Shown here: piece after piece, positions 24,735 to 33,106 of the stretch
Layout of the letters: every line of letters starts with the position of its first letter
Numbering within the stretch: position 1 is the stretch's first letter
Origin: Hyphomicrobiales bacterium
GTDB taxonomy: Bacteria; Pseudomonadota; Alphaproteobacteria; Rhizobiales; Xanthobacteraceae
Assembly: GCA_021730985.1 (NCBI GenBank)
Contig: JAKFYI010000011.1
Span: forward strand, 59,076 to 123,075
Direction: 5' to 3'
DNA length: 64,000 nt
Program-made: the position numbers and the translations under genes
Notes under the pieces: generated by a model
What the model was told of the DNA's origin: nothing
Database searches by the model: none
The model's input: the letters and a program-made list of their open reading frames with translations, nothing else

Positions 24735-25724
24735 ATGGCGAATCTGACTCTTCCCCAAGCCGAAGCCCTCATCACCGCCGCGCTGACGCGCGCCAACACC
24801 AGCGAGAGCAATGCACGAAGCGTCGCCCGTGCGCTGGTGATGGCCGAAGCCGACGGCCTGAAGGGCCACGGCCTGTCCCGCGCTCCGATGTACGCAGCAC
24901 AAGCCAAGGTGGGAAAGGTCGACGGCAACGCCGTGCCCGTCCTTACGCGGCTGAAGCCCGCGTTGATCGCCATCGATGCCGCCAGCGGCTTCGCCTATCC
25001 AGCCATCGAACTGGCCGAGACCGTGCTGCCGGAGATGGCCCGCAGCCAGGGCGTCGCGTCCGCATCCATCCACCGCTCGCATCATTGCGGCGCGGCGGGT
25101 CATCCGGTCGAGCGGCTTGCCGAGGCAGGTCTCGCCGCCATCATGTTCGTCAACACGCCGTCGGCCATCGCGCCGTGGGGCGGCTCGAAGGCGGTGTTCG
25201 GCACCAATCCGATCGCATTCGCCTGCCCCCTGCCCGGCCGTGCGCCGCTGGTGATCGACCTCTCGCTGTCCAAGGTGGCGCGCGGCAACATCATGACGGC
25301 GAAGCAGCGCGGCGAGACTATCCCCGAAGGCTGGGCGCTCGACGCGGCGGGCCGGCCGACCATCGACCCCGACGCGGCGCTGGCCGGCACCATGGTGCCG
25401 ATGGGCGACGCCAAGGGTACGGCACTCGCGCTAATGGTCGAAGTGCTGGCCGCCGGCCTCACCGGCGCGAACTTCGCCGCCGACGCCTCATCGTTCCTCG
25501 ATGCGAAAGGCCCGCCGCCGGGCACCGGGCAGTTGATCGTGGCGTTCGATCCCGCCGCGTTCGGCTCGGATGCAGTGACGCGGTTCGGCGCACTGGCGCA
25601 GTCGATCGAAGCGCAGGCGGGCGCGCGGCTGCCGGGGGTGCGCCGGCTCAAATTGCGCGCCAAAGCAAAGACCGAGGGGCTGGCGATTTCTGATGCTCTG
25701 ATCAAGGAGATCGAAGCAATCTAG
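24735..25724 (+). CDS. comC: Ldh_2 family dehydrogenase, probable (2R)-3-sulfolactate dehydrogenase
   Basis: 329 residues from ATG at 24735. Family marks are LKGHGLSRAPMYAAQAKVGKVDG (GHGxxR variant of the GxxSHG motif), IHRSHHCGAAGHPVERLAEAGL with the catalytic-region histidine, APWGGSKAVFGTNPIAFACP and the C-terminal RLPGVRRLKLR. ComC is the (R)-sulfolactate dehydrogenase of this family and is genetically linked to suyAB in known sulfolactate degraders, where it interconverts sulfopyruvate and (R)-sulfolactate. The link to suyAB here makes that the best assignment; malate or lactate dehydrogenase remains possible from sequence alone. Confidence 0.72.
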   Translation: MANLTLPQAEALITAALTRANTSESNARSVARALVMAEADGLKGHGLSRAPMYAAQAKVGKVDGNAVPVLTRLKPALIAIDAASGFAYPAIELAETVLPEMARSQGVASASIHRSHHCGAAGHPVERLAEAGLAAIMFVNTPSAIAPWGGSKAVFGTNPIAFACPLPGRAPLVIDLSLSKVARGNIMTAKQRGETIPEGWALDAAGRPTIDPDAALAGTMVPMGDAKGTALALMVEVLAAGLTGANFAADASSFLDAKGPPPGTGQLIVAFDPAAFGSDAVTRFGALAQSIEAQAGARLPGVRRLKLRAKAKTEGLAISDALIKEIEAI

Positions 25725-25729
25725 GGCCG

Positions 25730-26746
25730 CTACAGCTTGGCGATGCCGGCCTGATTGATGATGACCCTGAACCGGTCGATTTCCTTGGTGACGCGCGCCC
25801 AGGCCGCATCCGCGCCCTTCGGCACCACCTGGAACCCGGCATTGAACAGCTTCTCCTTGATGGACGGCTCTCCGAGAATTTTGAGCGTCTCCGTTTCAAG
25901 CCACTTGATTGCTTCCGGCGGGGTCTTTGCCGGCCCCAGCAGGACGGTATCGACCGCCAGCACGAAATCGCTGTAGCCGGCCTCAGCCATGGTTGGGACG
26001 TTCGGCAAGCCGGGCCATCGGCTTTCACCGGTGACAGCGAGGCACCGCAGCGTGCCAGCATTGATGTGCGCCGCAGCCGGCGGCAGTGAACCCGAGGACA
26101 TCTGCACGGTCCCGCTCAGCAGCGCCTGCAGTGCGTCGCCGCCGCCTTTGAAGACAATCGTCTCGAGCTTGGGCAGATTCTCGCGCAGCTTCAGCAGTTC
26201 GGCGCAAAGGAACGATGCGGTGCCGATCGGCGGGCTGGACATGTTGTATTTTTCCGGGTTGGCGCGCGCCAGCGCGACAAACTCCTTCAAGGTCTTTGCG
26301 GGCAGTTCGGACTTGACCGCAAACGTGCTCGGCGAGGTCGCCAACTCGCAGATGCCCACGAAATCCTTCAGCGGATCGTACGGGACTTTGTTGTAGAGAA
26401 CGGGGTTCACCGAGAAGACGTTGGTCGCCAGTAGGATCGTGTAGCCATCCGGTTCCGAGCGGGCCACGTTGGCCATTCCGATATTGCCGCCAGCGCCGCC
26501 GATATTCTCGATCACGAAGGTCTTGCCGGTCGCCTGCTGAAGCGCCGCCGCAAGCATTCGGCCGACGAGATCGGACGGGCCGCCGGGGGTATTGGCCACC
26601 ACGATCTTGACGGCACGGTCCGGATACGCGGCATAGGCTGAACGGATGCGCAAGAACGCCGGCGCCGCGACACCGGCGGCAACAGTCCCCACGCCCTTGA
26701 TGATCCGGCGTCGCGTCAGCCATGAGTCTGCGTCGAATTTCGTCAC
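25730..26746 (-). CDS. Bug/TctC-type solute-binding protein with twin-arginine signal
   Basis: 338 residues from GTG at 26746, which has GGAG seven bases upstream; ATG at 26773 would add nine residues but has a poorer ribosome site. The leader TRRRIIKGVGTVAAGVAAPAFL is a likely Tat signal, unusual for this mostly Sec-exported family. The domain shows VKIVVANTPGGPSDLVGRML, VIENIGGAGGNIGMANVARSEPDGYTILL and AVTGESRWPGLPNVPTMAEAGY. It is convergent with the comC-like gene, 5 nt apart. It could bind sulfolactate, since a tripartite carrier serves this substrate in some bacteria; that is inference. Confidence 0.85.
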   Translation of the reverse strand: MTKFDADSWLTRRRIIKGVGTVAAGVAAPAFLRIRSAYAAYPDRAVKIVVANTPGGPSDLVGRMLAAALQQATGKTFVIENIGGAGGNIGMANVARSEPDGYTILLATNVFSVNPVLYNKVPYDPLKDFVGICELATSPSTFAVKSELPAKTLKEFVALARANPEKYNMSSPPIGTASFLCAELLKLRENLPKLETIVFKGGGDALQALLSGTVQMSSGSLPPAAAHINAGTLRCLAVTGESRWPGLPNVPTMAEAGYSDFVLAVDTVLLGPAKTPPEAIKWLETETLKILGEPSIKEKLFNAGFQVVPKGADAAWARVTKEIDRFRVIINQAGIAKL

Positions 26747-26795
26747 TGCATTGCTCCGGAGTTGCCGAGCCATCGCACTCGATAGCTCTATCTTT

Positions 26796-28121
26796 CTAGG
26801 TTGCGCGCCGCAGCGGCAACGGCTGATCGGCCAGCATGCCGTTGACAATCACTTTGCGCGCGGTGTCGAGATTGATGCCGTGCTGCTTCAAGAGATCGCC
26901 GCTGTCGGCGATGATCGCATCGACGTCCTGCTTGATCTTCAGGCTCTTGTAGTGATCGTCCTGGCGCAGCCCCATGCTTTCGCCGACCGCTTCCAGCACG
27001 TTCATGATCTTGAACGGCCAGTCGCGCTCGTGTGCGCACAGCTCGCGATGGTCGGAATGGTACACCGCGATCAGTGCATCGACGCCCGCCGCCTTCGCGG
27101 CCTCGAGCTCCTTCAACTGAAGCTCGGCCTTGAACTTCGGCAGCGTCGCGAGATTGACGCTCTGCAAGCCGACGGCGGGAACGTCGAGCTTGACGATCCT
27201 GATGCCGGGCACCGCGCGCAGAAGTTCCTCGGCCGCCTCCATCACGCCCGGAACGCCGGGATGCTTGTGCAGCGCCACCGTCATCTCGACGCGATCCTGC
27301 AGATGAGGCCGCAGCGCATCGAGCTTGCCGTGCAGGAAGCGCATGAACGGTGTCATGTCGAACGGCATGCGGCCGGTCGCACGCTCGACCGTCGGCAGCA
27401 CCGTCTCGCCGAACTGCATGACGCAGCTCGGGCACCACGCCAGCACTTGTCCGGTCTTGGACTGCGACAGCTTGTTGATGGTGTTGTTGGCGAAGCGCCC
27501 CAGCGTGTCGATGTCGCCTGCGCGAAGCTGCGCAGTGCCGCAGCAATGGGTCGGGCCGCCCATCACCTGATAGTCGACGCCGATCTCGTCCATGATGTCG
27601 AGGCAGAGCAGCGCAATGTGCGGCGTCTTCAGCACGTTGCACCCGGTATAGAACACGACATCAGGCAACTCCGCGCGCGGCGCTTCCTTGCCGGGCTTCT
27701 GGCCGAGCCGGATCAGGTCGCCCTCGGAAAGCTGCAGCCGCGACAGCACGCCGACGTCCTCGCCAACCTTGCGGAATTGCGTGACCCCAGCCTTGCGCCG
27801 CTCCGGCAGATCCTTCGAGGCGCGAAGCATCGCAAGCCGCGCCATCGTCAGCAGGAAGCGCGGATTGACGCCGTAGTCGCACGCTTTGATGCATTCGCCG
27901 CTGGCCATGCAGGCCTTGGCCCATTTCTCGGAATCTTCGGATCCCTTGCCCAGCCGGAGGATGTCAAGCACGCCCGACACCACCGCTTTCGGATCGGCAC
28001 CGCCGAGACCTGCGGGCTCCGCGATCGGGCACGCGGTGAAGCACGCACCACACTTGGTGCAGGCGTCGACCATGTCGTGGATGCGGGTGTCGAGGGCGGC
28101 TTCGAATCCGGCGTTGTCCAT
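26796..28121 (-). CDS. (Fe-S)-binding heterodisulfide-reductase-like protein
   Basis: 441 residues. Two cluster motifs lie near the N-terminus: CTKCGACFTACP (about residue 21) and the variant CMASGECIKACDYG (about 71). Two CCG-domain blocks follow: FYTGCNVLKTPHIALLCLDIMDEIG with THCCG, and WCPSCVMQF with a degenerate HKHPGV and HSDHRELC. The layout resembles GlpC/HdrD/LutA-type subunits that pass electrons from a flavin dehydrogenase. No partner flavoprotein is adjacent. It lies 50 nt upstream of the Bug gene on the same strand and may be cotranscribed. Confidence 0.85.
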   Translation of the reverse strand: MDNAGFEAALDTRIHDMVDACTKCGACFTACPIAEPAGLGGADPKAVVSGVLDILRLGKGSEDSEKWAKACMASGECIKACDYGVNPRFLLTMARLAMLRASKDLPERRKAGVTQFRKVGEDVGVLSRLQLSEGDLIRLGQKPGKEAPRAELPDVVFYTGCNVLKTPHIALLCLDIMDEIGVDYQVMGGPTHCCGTAQLRAGDIDTLGRFANNTINKLSQSKTGQVLAWCPSCVMQFGETVLPTVERATGRMPFDMTPFMRFLHGKLDALRPHLQDRVEMTVALHKHPGVPGVMEAAEELLRAVPGIRIVKLDVPAVGLQSVNLATLPKFKAELQLKELEAAKAAGVDALIAVYHSDHRELCAHERDWPFKIMNVLEAVGESMGLRQDDHYKSLKIKQDVDAIIADSGDLLKQHGINLDTARKVIVNGMLADQPLPLRRAT

Positions 28122-28161
28122 GCCGGTTAGAATAGCTCAAATCAGGGAGCCCCGCGAGTGG

Positions 28162-29688
28162 CTAGGCCGCGCTGGCGATGACAACCGGACGGCCGAACTC
28201 CTCCGGTGCAATCTCGGTGCGGCCGCGGCCCATTGCCTTGGCGCGATAGAGCGCGTTGTCGGCCGACGCGACCAGCGAGCCGAGAGATTGGCCGCGCCCC
28301 GGCTGTAGCGTCGCCACGCCCATGCTCAGTCCGGAATCCGCCAGCGAGCGCTCCGAGCAAATGGCAGCAAAGCGCGCACGCACATCTTCCGCCACCTGCG
28401 AAGCGCCGGCGGCGGACGCACCCGGCAGCAGGATGGCGAATTCATCCCCGCCGTAGCGCGCGGCAACATCGGTACCGCGCCGCACGTTCTGCAGCATCGC
28501 CGCGCTGAGGGCTTGGAGCAGCTTGTCGCCGCCCAGGTGGCCGTTGCGGTCGTTGTAGCTCTTGAAATGATCGGCATCGATCATCAGCAACGCGAGGCCG
28601 CAGCCCTCGCGAACGGCGCGCCGCCACTCCCGCTCCATGCCGGCGTTGAAATTGCGGCGGTTGGACAGCCCGGTCAGTGGGTCGGTCGCCGCCAGCATCT
28701 CGAGGTTGGTTTCAGCCTCGTTGCGCCGGCGCATCTCGCGCGCCAGGTAGAACGCGAAGGTAACGCTGACGCCGCAGAGCACGACGATCATCAAACCGAT
28801 CACGGCGGTGTAGCGCCGCCACGGCGCGTAGATATCCTGCGTCGATTGGCCGACGCTGACGGCGAGAGGCAGATCGGCGATCTGGCTATAGGCGTAAAGC
28901 CGGTGAATGCCGTCAACCACAGCCACACTTTCAAAGCGGCCGCTCCGCGCCGTTGCAAGCGCCTTGAAAATTCCGGCGTGCTTCATGTCCCGGCCGATCA
29001 TCGTGGACTGGTTGGGCCAGCGCATCAGCAAAGTGCCGTCGGTGCGGAACAGCGAGACGTTGCTGTTCGGACCGGTGACGGCGGCCTTGAACAGATCCTC
29101 GAAATAGGAAAGCCGGATCGTGCCCACAACCACGCCGGCGAAAGAACCATCAGGGTTCGACAACCGCCGTGAAAGCGCGATGACGTGATTGCTCGCTCTC
29201 ACCGTCACAAAAGGCTTGCTGACGTGGATGCCGGAGGCCTTGTTTGCCTTGTGATACTGGAAGAAGTCGCGCCCGGAGCGATTGATCGGCTGCGGGGAAG
29301 GCGTCCGGGAATCCAGGCGGACGATTCCATTTTCGTCGAGGAACGTGATGGCGTGCAGGTGCTTCGCCGTTGCCGATCGGTCGAATAGCAGCCGCTGCCG
29401 CAGCTCCGGGCTGACGTTGACGATCTCGGGATACGTCAGCCCCTCGATCACCGCCCGAAGCGAAAGATCGTAGCTCTCAATATTGCGCGCAGTCTCCGAC
29501 GTCACCGTCGCGACGACGCCGGCCGCCACCTCACCGGCGCGATCCCACGCCGCATGGCGCGCGTCGAGCAGCACCTTGCCGCAAATCGCGCAGAAGCAGA
29601 GCGACACGACAAAGATGGCCGCGGCGAGCCGCTTGGCCGGCCGGTTCACCGGCCGCGCATCTCGCATTCCTCGTTCGACGCCGAACAT
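28162..29688 (-). CDS. membrane diguanylate cyclase with periplasmic Cache-type sensor
   Basis: 508 residues from ATG at 29688. A first membrane segment ([21 protein letters not shown]) is followed by a periplasmic sensor of about 250 residues of double-Cache type ([39 protein letters not shown]). A second membrane segment ([21 protein letters not shown]) and a GGDEF domain come next. The catalytic signature YGGDEF is intact. RGTD five residues before it is a canonical inhibitory I-site RxxD, so product feedback is expected. It makes c-di-GMP in response to a periplasmic ligand. The nearest in-frame alternative start is ATG at 29667. Confidence 0.92.
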   Translation of the reverse strand: MFGVERGMRDARPVNRPAKRLAAAIFVVSLCFCAICGKVLLDARHAAWDRAGEVAAGVVATVTSETARNIESYDLSLRAVIEGLTYPEIVNVSPELRQRLLFDRSATAKHLHAITFLDENGIVRLDSRTPSPQPINRSGRDFFQYHKANKASGIHVSKPFVTVRASNHVIALSRRLSNPDGSFAGVVVGTIRLSYFEDLFKAAVTGPNSNVSLFRTDGTLLMRWPNQSTMIGRDMKHAGIFKALATARSGRFESVAVVDGIHRLYAYSQIADLPLAVSVGQSTQDIYAPWRRYTAVIGLMIVVLCGVSVTFAFYLAREMRRRNEAETNLEMLAATDPLTGLSNRRNFNAGMEREWRRAVREGCGLALLMIDADHFKSYNDRNGHLGGDKLLQALSAAMLQNVRRGTDVAARYGGDEFAILLPGASAAGASQVAEDVRARFAAICSERSLADSGLSMGVATLQPGRGQSLGSLVASADNALYRAKAMGRGRTEIAPEEFGRPVVIASAA

Positions 29689-29821
29689 ACGCCTTGGCCC
29701 CTGCCCCGCGGGCAGCATGGGGGCTATTTGGTGGGCCGGACGTTAATCCCAGCTCCGTTCGCGCCAGACTGGTCAACCAGGTCTTAATGCGGGGCTGGCT
29801 GCCCGCCCAGAATAGGCGAAA

Positions 29822-30178
29822 TCAGCGCGTTTCCGGCACCTTCACCAGTTCGAACTCGATGCTGGTGACCAGATCTTCGACCTGCGCGCGCGACAGCCAC
29901 ATCGCGGTCCAGCCCAACCCCGGGTGCTGCGTCGCAAACTGGATCGCCGCCCGATCAGGCGCGGCCTTGATGCGCCACAGCAGGTTGTCGCTCTGATGCA
30001 CCCGCGACGGATCGTCGGGCGGATCGGCCGGATGCACCGGCGACATCTGCGCGCGGCATTCGGCGAGATGCTGGATCAACCGGTCAACGCCCTCGGCGGT
30101 GAGTTCGGTATCCTCGCTGCCGACGCCAAGCGAGAGTCGCGTGGTGTCGCGCGATACGTCCAACCTGATGGGAAGCAT
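29822..30178 (-). CDS. hypothetical protein, 118 aa
   Basis: Cytoplasmic, no signal or membrane segment, and no family recognised. The sequence has a strand-rich start (MLPIRLDVSRDTTRLSLGVG), a helix (AEGVDRLIQHLAECRAQM) and a proline-rich loop, then strand and helix at the end (AMWLSRAQVEDLVTSIEFEL). It lies upstream of the diguanylate cyclase on the same strand with 133 nt between. The compact fold-like pattern and normal codon use make it a credible gene. Confidence 0.6.
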   Translation of the reverse strand: MLPIRLDVSRDTTRLSLGVGSEDTELTAEGVDRLIQHLAECRAQMSPVHPADPPDDPSRVHQSDNLLWRIKAAPDRAAIQFATQHPGLGWTAMWLSRAQVEDLVTSIEFELVKVPETR

Positions 30179-30203
30179 ATTCGGCTCTCCAGTCTTACAC
30201 CGC

Positions 30204-30289
30204 CGTCATCGCCGGACTTGATCCGGCGATCCATCTTTTCACGATGGATCACCGGGTCACGCGCCTGCGGCGCGGCCCGGTGATGACGG
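30204..30289. repeat. palindromic intergenic repeat, family G, reaching into the oxidoreductase gene
   Basis: GCCGGACTTGATCCGGCGATCCATC pairs with GATGGATCACCGGGTC, and ACCGGGTCACGCGCC with GGCGCGGCCCGGTGATGAC. It runs into the end of the Gfo/Idh gene and encodes its last residues (SSPGRAAGA). Confidence 0.75.
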
Positions 30290-31438
30290 AAATTCCACCT
30301 GATACCTCAACTCCACAGACTTGCCGCTTTTCGACGACTCAATCGCGGCGAGGCAGATTTCCAGATTGGCGAGGCCCCAGCGGCCGTCGTGGATCGCCAC
30401 GCCGCCACCGATCGCATCGGCGAATTCGTCGAGCACCAGATCGCGCGGGCCGCGCTCGTTCGACAGCGCGATCTCCTTACGGCCCATATCCGAGTAGACA
30501 AACAAGCCATCCGGCGACTGCCGGATGTCGCCGCGCTCGCAGCTCACCAGCGTCAGCCCGAAGTGCGGCTGATGCGGCGCGCTGGCGGGGATGGCGCCGC
30601 CCGCGCGCTTGCGCTTCGCCGCCAGTTCGTCTGCTACGCTGCCCGCTGCACGCCGCACCGGCGCACGCTTCGCCAGCGGCTCGGTGAAGCCCCACTCCGT
30701 GACGTCGCCGATCAGCTCCATGGTCGAGAAATGGCCGTAGCCGTTGTACACTGCTGTCGCCGCCGCGCCGTCGGCGAACTGCATGAAAACCGTGTGCGCG
30801 CCGATCGAGCTTCGCGCCGCATCCCAGTCGAACGTGCTGGCGTGGACGCATTTCACCATGCCGCCGCCGAGCAGCCGGATAATGTCGAACTGGTGCGAGC
30901 CCTGGCGGAACGTCACGCTGCCGCCAAGCGAGACATCCAATTCGTCCGGACGGCGTGGACGGTAGATCCAGTCGGTGAAGTTCCAGGTGTGGATCATGCG
31001 AACGCGGCCGAGCCGGCCTGACGTCACGATCTCGCGCATGGTCCGGATCGGCAGATCGTAAGAGTGCGAATGCCCGACCAGCAGCACCACGCCCGCGCGC
31101 TCCGCCGCCTCGGCCATGGCGCGGCCCTGATCGATCGCCACCGCCATCGGCTTTTCGGTCAGCACATGTTTCTTCGCGGCGAATGCCAACGCGCAGTGCT
31201 CGGGATGCAGCTCGGTCGGCGTCGCGATGTAGACCGCGTCGAGCGCCGCGCCCGACAGCATCGACGGCAGATCGGCAAACGCCGGGACGCCTGTCTCGCG
31301 CCCGATCTCCTCGCGCGTCTCCGTCAGAGGCTCGGCGACCGCGGCCAACTCGAACGCCGCATGGCCACGGATCGCCGGCAAGAACGCGCGCCCGGCGGCT
31401 CCCAGCCCCACGATCCCGATGCGAATCCGCGCCGCCAT
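30257..31438 (-). CDS. Gfo/Idh/MocA family oxidoreductase
   Basis: 393 residues from ATG at 31438 (MAARIRIGIVG); the track start lies in the palindromic element at 31500. The NAD-binding motif GIVGLGAAG, the catalytic LTEKPMA (Lys near residue 95) and a C-terminal alpha/beta substrate domain with LGGSVTFRQGSHQFDIIRLL are present. The family oxidises sugars, inositols or phthalate dihydrodiols. It is divergent from a Rieske oxygenase, which suggests a diol dehydrogenase for that pathway. Its C-terminal residues come from an intergenic palindrome. Confidence 0.88.
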   Translation of the reverse strand: MAARIRIGIVGLGAAGRAFLPAIRGHAAFELAAVAEPLTETREEIGRETGVPAFADLPSMLSGAALDAVYIATPTELHPEHCALAFAAKKHVLTEKPMAVAIDQGRAMAEAAERAGVVLLVGHSHSYDLPIRTMREIVTSGRLGRVRMIHTWNFTDWIYRPRRPDELDVSLGGSVTFRQGSHQFDIIRLLGGGMVKCVHASTFDWDAARSSIGAHTVFMQFADGAAATAVYNGYGHFSTMELIGDVTEWGFTEPLAKRAPVRRAAGSVADELAAKRKRAGGAIPASAPHQPHFGLTLVSCERGDIRQSPDGLFVYSDMGRKEIALSNERGPRDLVLDEFADAIGGGVAIHDGRWGLANLEICLAAIESSKSGKSVELRYQVEFPSSPGRAAGA

Positions 31439-31499
31439 TGGCTTTGCACGCCTTCCCTGGTTTTGACCGCCGGACAAGAGTAATCTGTCTTTGTACTTT

Positions 31500-31548
31500 G
31501 GGCATGATCTTATCCGAAAACCGGAGACCACTTTTCGGGGTCATGCCC
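31500..31548. repeat. Rhizobiales-type palindrome (family E)
   Basis: GGGCATGATCTTATCCGAAAA and its near-complement ending TTTTCGGGGTCATGCCC form a 49-bp imperfect hairpin. I recall this element as widespread in Bradyrhizobium-like genomes; it supports the taxonomic guess. It lies between the divergent oxidoreductase and Rieske oxygenase genes. Confidence 0.85.
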
Positions 31549-31573
31549 TGGCGCCTGAACAGGAGACCGCGGA

Positions 31574-32863
31574 ATGCTGACCGCCGAGCAGAACGAATTG
31601 CTCACGCGCATCGGACCCGGCACGCCGGGCGGCAACATGATGCGGCGCTACTGGCAGCCGATCGCCGCGGCCTCGGAGTTCGAAGGCAACACCTGGAACA
31701 AGCGCGTTCGCCTGCTCGGCGAAGACCTTGTGCTGTTCAAGGATGGCGAAGGCCGGCTCGGCCTGATCACCGAGCTCTGCCCGCATCGCCGCGCCTCGCT
31801 CGCATACGGCATCCCGACCAAGGACGGCATCCGCTGCCCCTATCACGGCTGGGAGTTCAGCCGCGGCGGCGAATGCCTCGCGCAGCCGAACGAACCGGAA
31901 AAAAGCGCGTTCCGCCACAAGGTCAGCACGCCGGCCTACGCGGTCGAGGAGATGGGCGGGATGATCTGGGCCTATCTCGGTCCCGCCGAAAGCAAATCGC
32001 TGCTGCCGCGCATCGACGGCTTCGTGGCCGAGGGCGCGATCCGTATGCTGGGCCGCACGCTGCTGCCGGTGAACTGGCTGCAGATCATGGAAAATTCGAT
32101 GGACCCGATCCACACCGAGTGGCTGCACGGGCACACCTACGAGTTCGTGAAGGCGCAGCAGGGCGCGGGCACCAAAGTCGCGATCTCGGCGCGGCATGAG
32201 AAGATCGCATTCCGCGAATTCGAGCACGGCATCACCAAGCATAGGCTGCTCGCGGGGCATTCGGAGGATTCCGACGACTGGCGGATCGGCCACCCGGTGG
32301 TGTTCCCGAACATTCTCTCGGTCGGCAACGGTGACGAGGTCTCGCGCTACTACGCGTTCCAGATCCGCGTGCCGGTGGACGACACTCACACCATGCACCT
32401 CTGGTACACCGCTTACATGCCGCCGAAGCGGCAGACGGTTTCACCGCATCTGCTCGACAAGGTTCACGTCTATGACGTGCCCTACCAGGACGAGAAGGGC
32501 GCGTTCATCGCCGACAATATCGACGGCCAGGACATGATGGTGTGGATCACGCAAGGGCCGATCGCCGACCGCACCAAGGAGAATCTCGGCGCATCCGACA
32601 ACGGCATCGCGCTGTACCGCCGGGTGCTGCGCCGCGAGATCAAGAAGGTCGAGGAAGGCATCGACCCGATGTTCACGTTCCGCGATCCGGCGCAGAACGT
32701 GCGGATCGACTTGCCGAACGAACGCAAGAAGCATCACAACAGCGACGGCGTGCGAAGCTGGATCATGCGCACGCACGCGGCGTATTCGCCGATCGCCGAG
32801 GACGTCATCAGGATGTACGAGGCGGTGAAGCCGGACAAGCCGCCGGTCCGGCTTGTCGGCTGA
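31574..32863 (+). CDS. Rieske non-heme iron oxygenase, large subunit (phthalate/phenoxybenzoate type)
   Basis: 429 residues. The Rieske 2Fe-2S motif is CPHRRASLAYG...CPYHGWEF (residues about 73-94). The mononuclear iron site is NSMDPIHTEWLHGH, matching the Dx2Hx4H pattern. The long C-terminal half and single-chain layout are typical of alpha-only oxygenases acting on phthalate, vanillate or phenoxybenzoate. These need an external reductase, which is not adjacent. It is followed by the 68-residue protein and amidase as one probable operon, so its substrate may carry an amide bond that is removed before or after hydroxylation. Confidence 0.92.
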   Translation: MLTAEQNELLTRIGPGTPGGNMMRRYWQPIAAASEFEGNTWNKRVRLLGEDLVLFKDGEGRLGLITELCPHRRASLAYGIPTKDGIRCPYHGWEFSRGGECLAQPNEPEKSAFRHKVSTPAYAVEEMGGMIWAYLGPAESKSLLPRIDGFVAEGAIRMLGRTLLPVNWLQIMENSMDPIHTEWLHGHTYEFVKAQQGAGTKVAISARHEKIAFREFEHGITKHRLLAGHSEDSDDWRIGHPVVFPNILSVGNGDEVSRYYAFQIRVPVDDTHTMHLWYTAYMPPKRQTVSPHLLDKVHVYDVPYQDEKGAFIADNIDGQDMMVWITQGPIADRTKENLGASDNGIALYRRVLRREIKKVEEGIDPMFTFRDPAQNVRIDLPNERKKHHNSDGVRSWIMRTHAAYSPIAEDVIRMYEAVKPDKPPVRLVG

Positions 32864-32899
32864 GACAAAATCTCTCACAGTCAGTGCTGGGAGAGACTT

Positions 32900-33106
32900 A
32901 TGAGCAGTTCAAAGAATGCCCTCGACATCATCAAACCGCTGGCAGAACTGCACGGCCTGCAGCGCGCGCTGGAAAAATTTCCCGACGGCGTGAAGGCCGC
33001 AGCCGAGCGAGGCCTGCGTCCGGTCGGCGCGATGCCCGCCGGCAACTCGCCGATCACGCAGCCCGCGCACATTTTCAACCCCGATCAATTCGAGCGCGGC
33101 AAATGA
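32900..33106 (+). CDS. 68-aa protein, possible AtzG/GatC-like partner of the downstream amidase
   Basis: 68 residues; ATG has GGGAGAG upstream. Its TGA overlaps the amidase ATG (ATGA), so the two are translationally coupled. The N-terminal half is helical (ALDIIKPLAELHGLQRALEKF); the C-terminal part is an extended segment ending ITQPAHIFNPDQFERGK. This size and layout, with a terminal hydrophobic-proline segment, recalls AtzG, the 68-residue GatC-like subunit that the AtzE amidase requires. Sequence similarity is weak by eye. If unrelated, it is an uncharacterised small protein of the operon. Confidence 0.55.
   Translation: MSSSKNALDIIKPLAELHGLQRALEKFPDGVKAAAERGLRPVGAMPAGNSPITQPAHIFNPDQFERGK

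Noticed and set aside
26747-26848. N-terminal extension of the Tat-type Bug protein
   Set aside because: The extra residues precede a Tat signal and overlap the end of the Fe-S gene; an export signal should be N-terminal.
26646-28130. Long plus-strand ORF of 494 aa
   Set aside because: It is the antisense shadow of the Fe-S protein gene on the minus strand, whose CxxC motifs and codon pattern are convincing; the plus-strand translation is Arg/His/Ala-rich without motifs.
31477-31544. Peptide MTPKSGLRFSDKIMPK at the start of antisense ORFs
   Set aside because: It is the translation of the family E palindrome, not a protein N-terminus.
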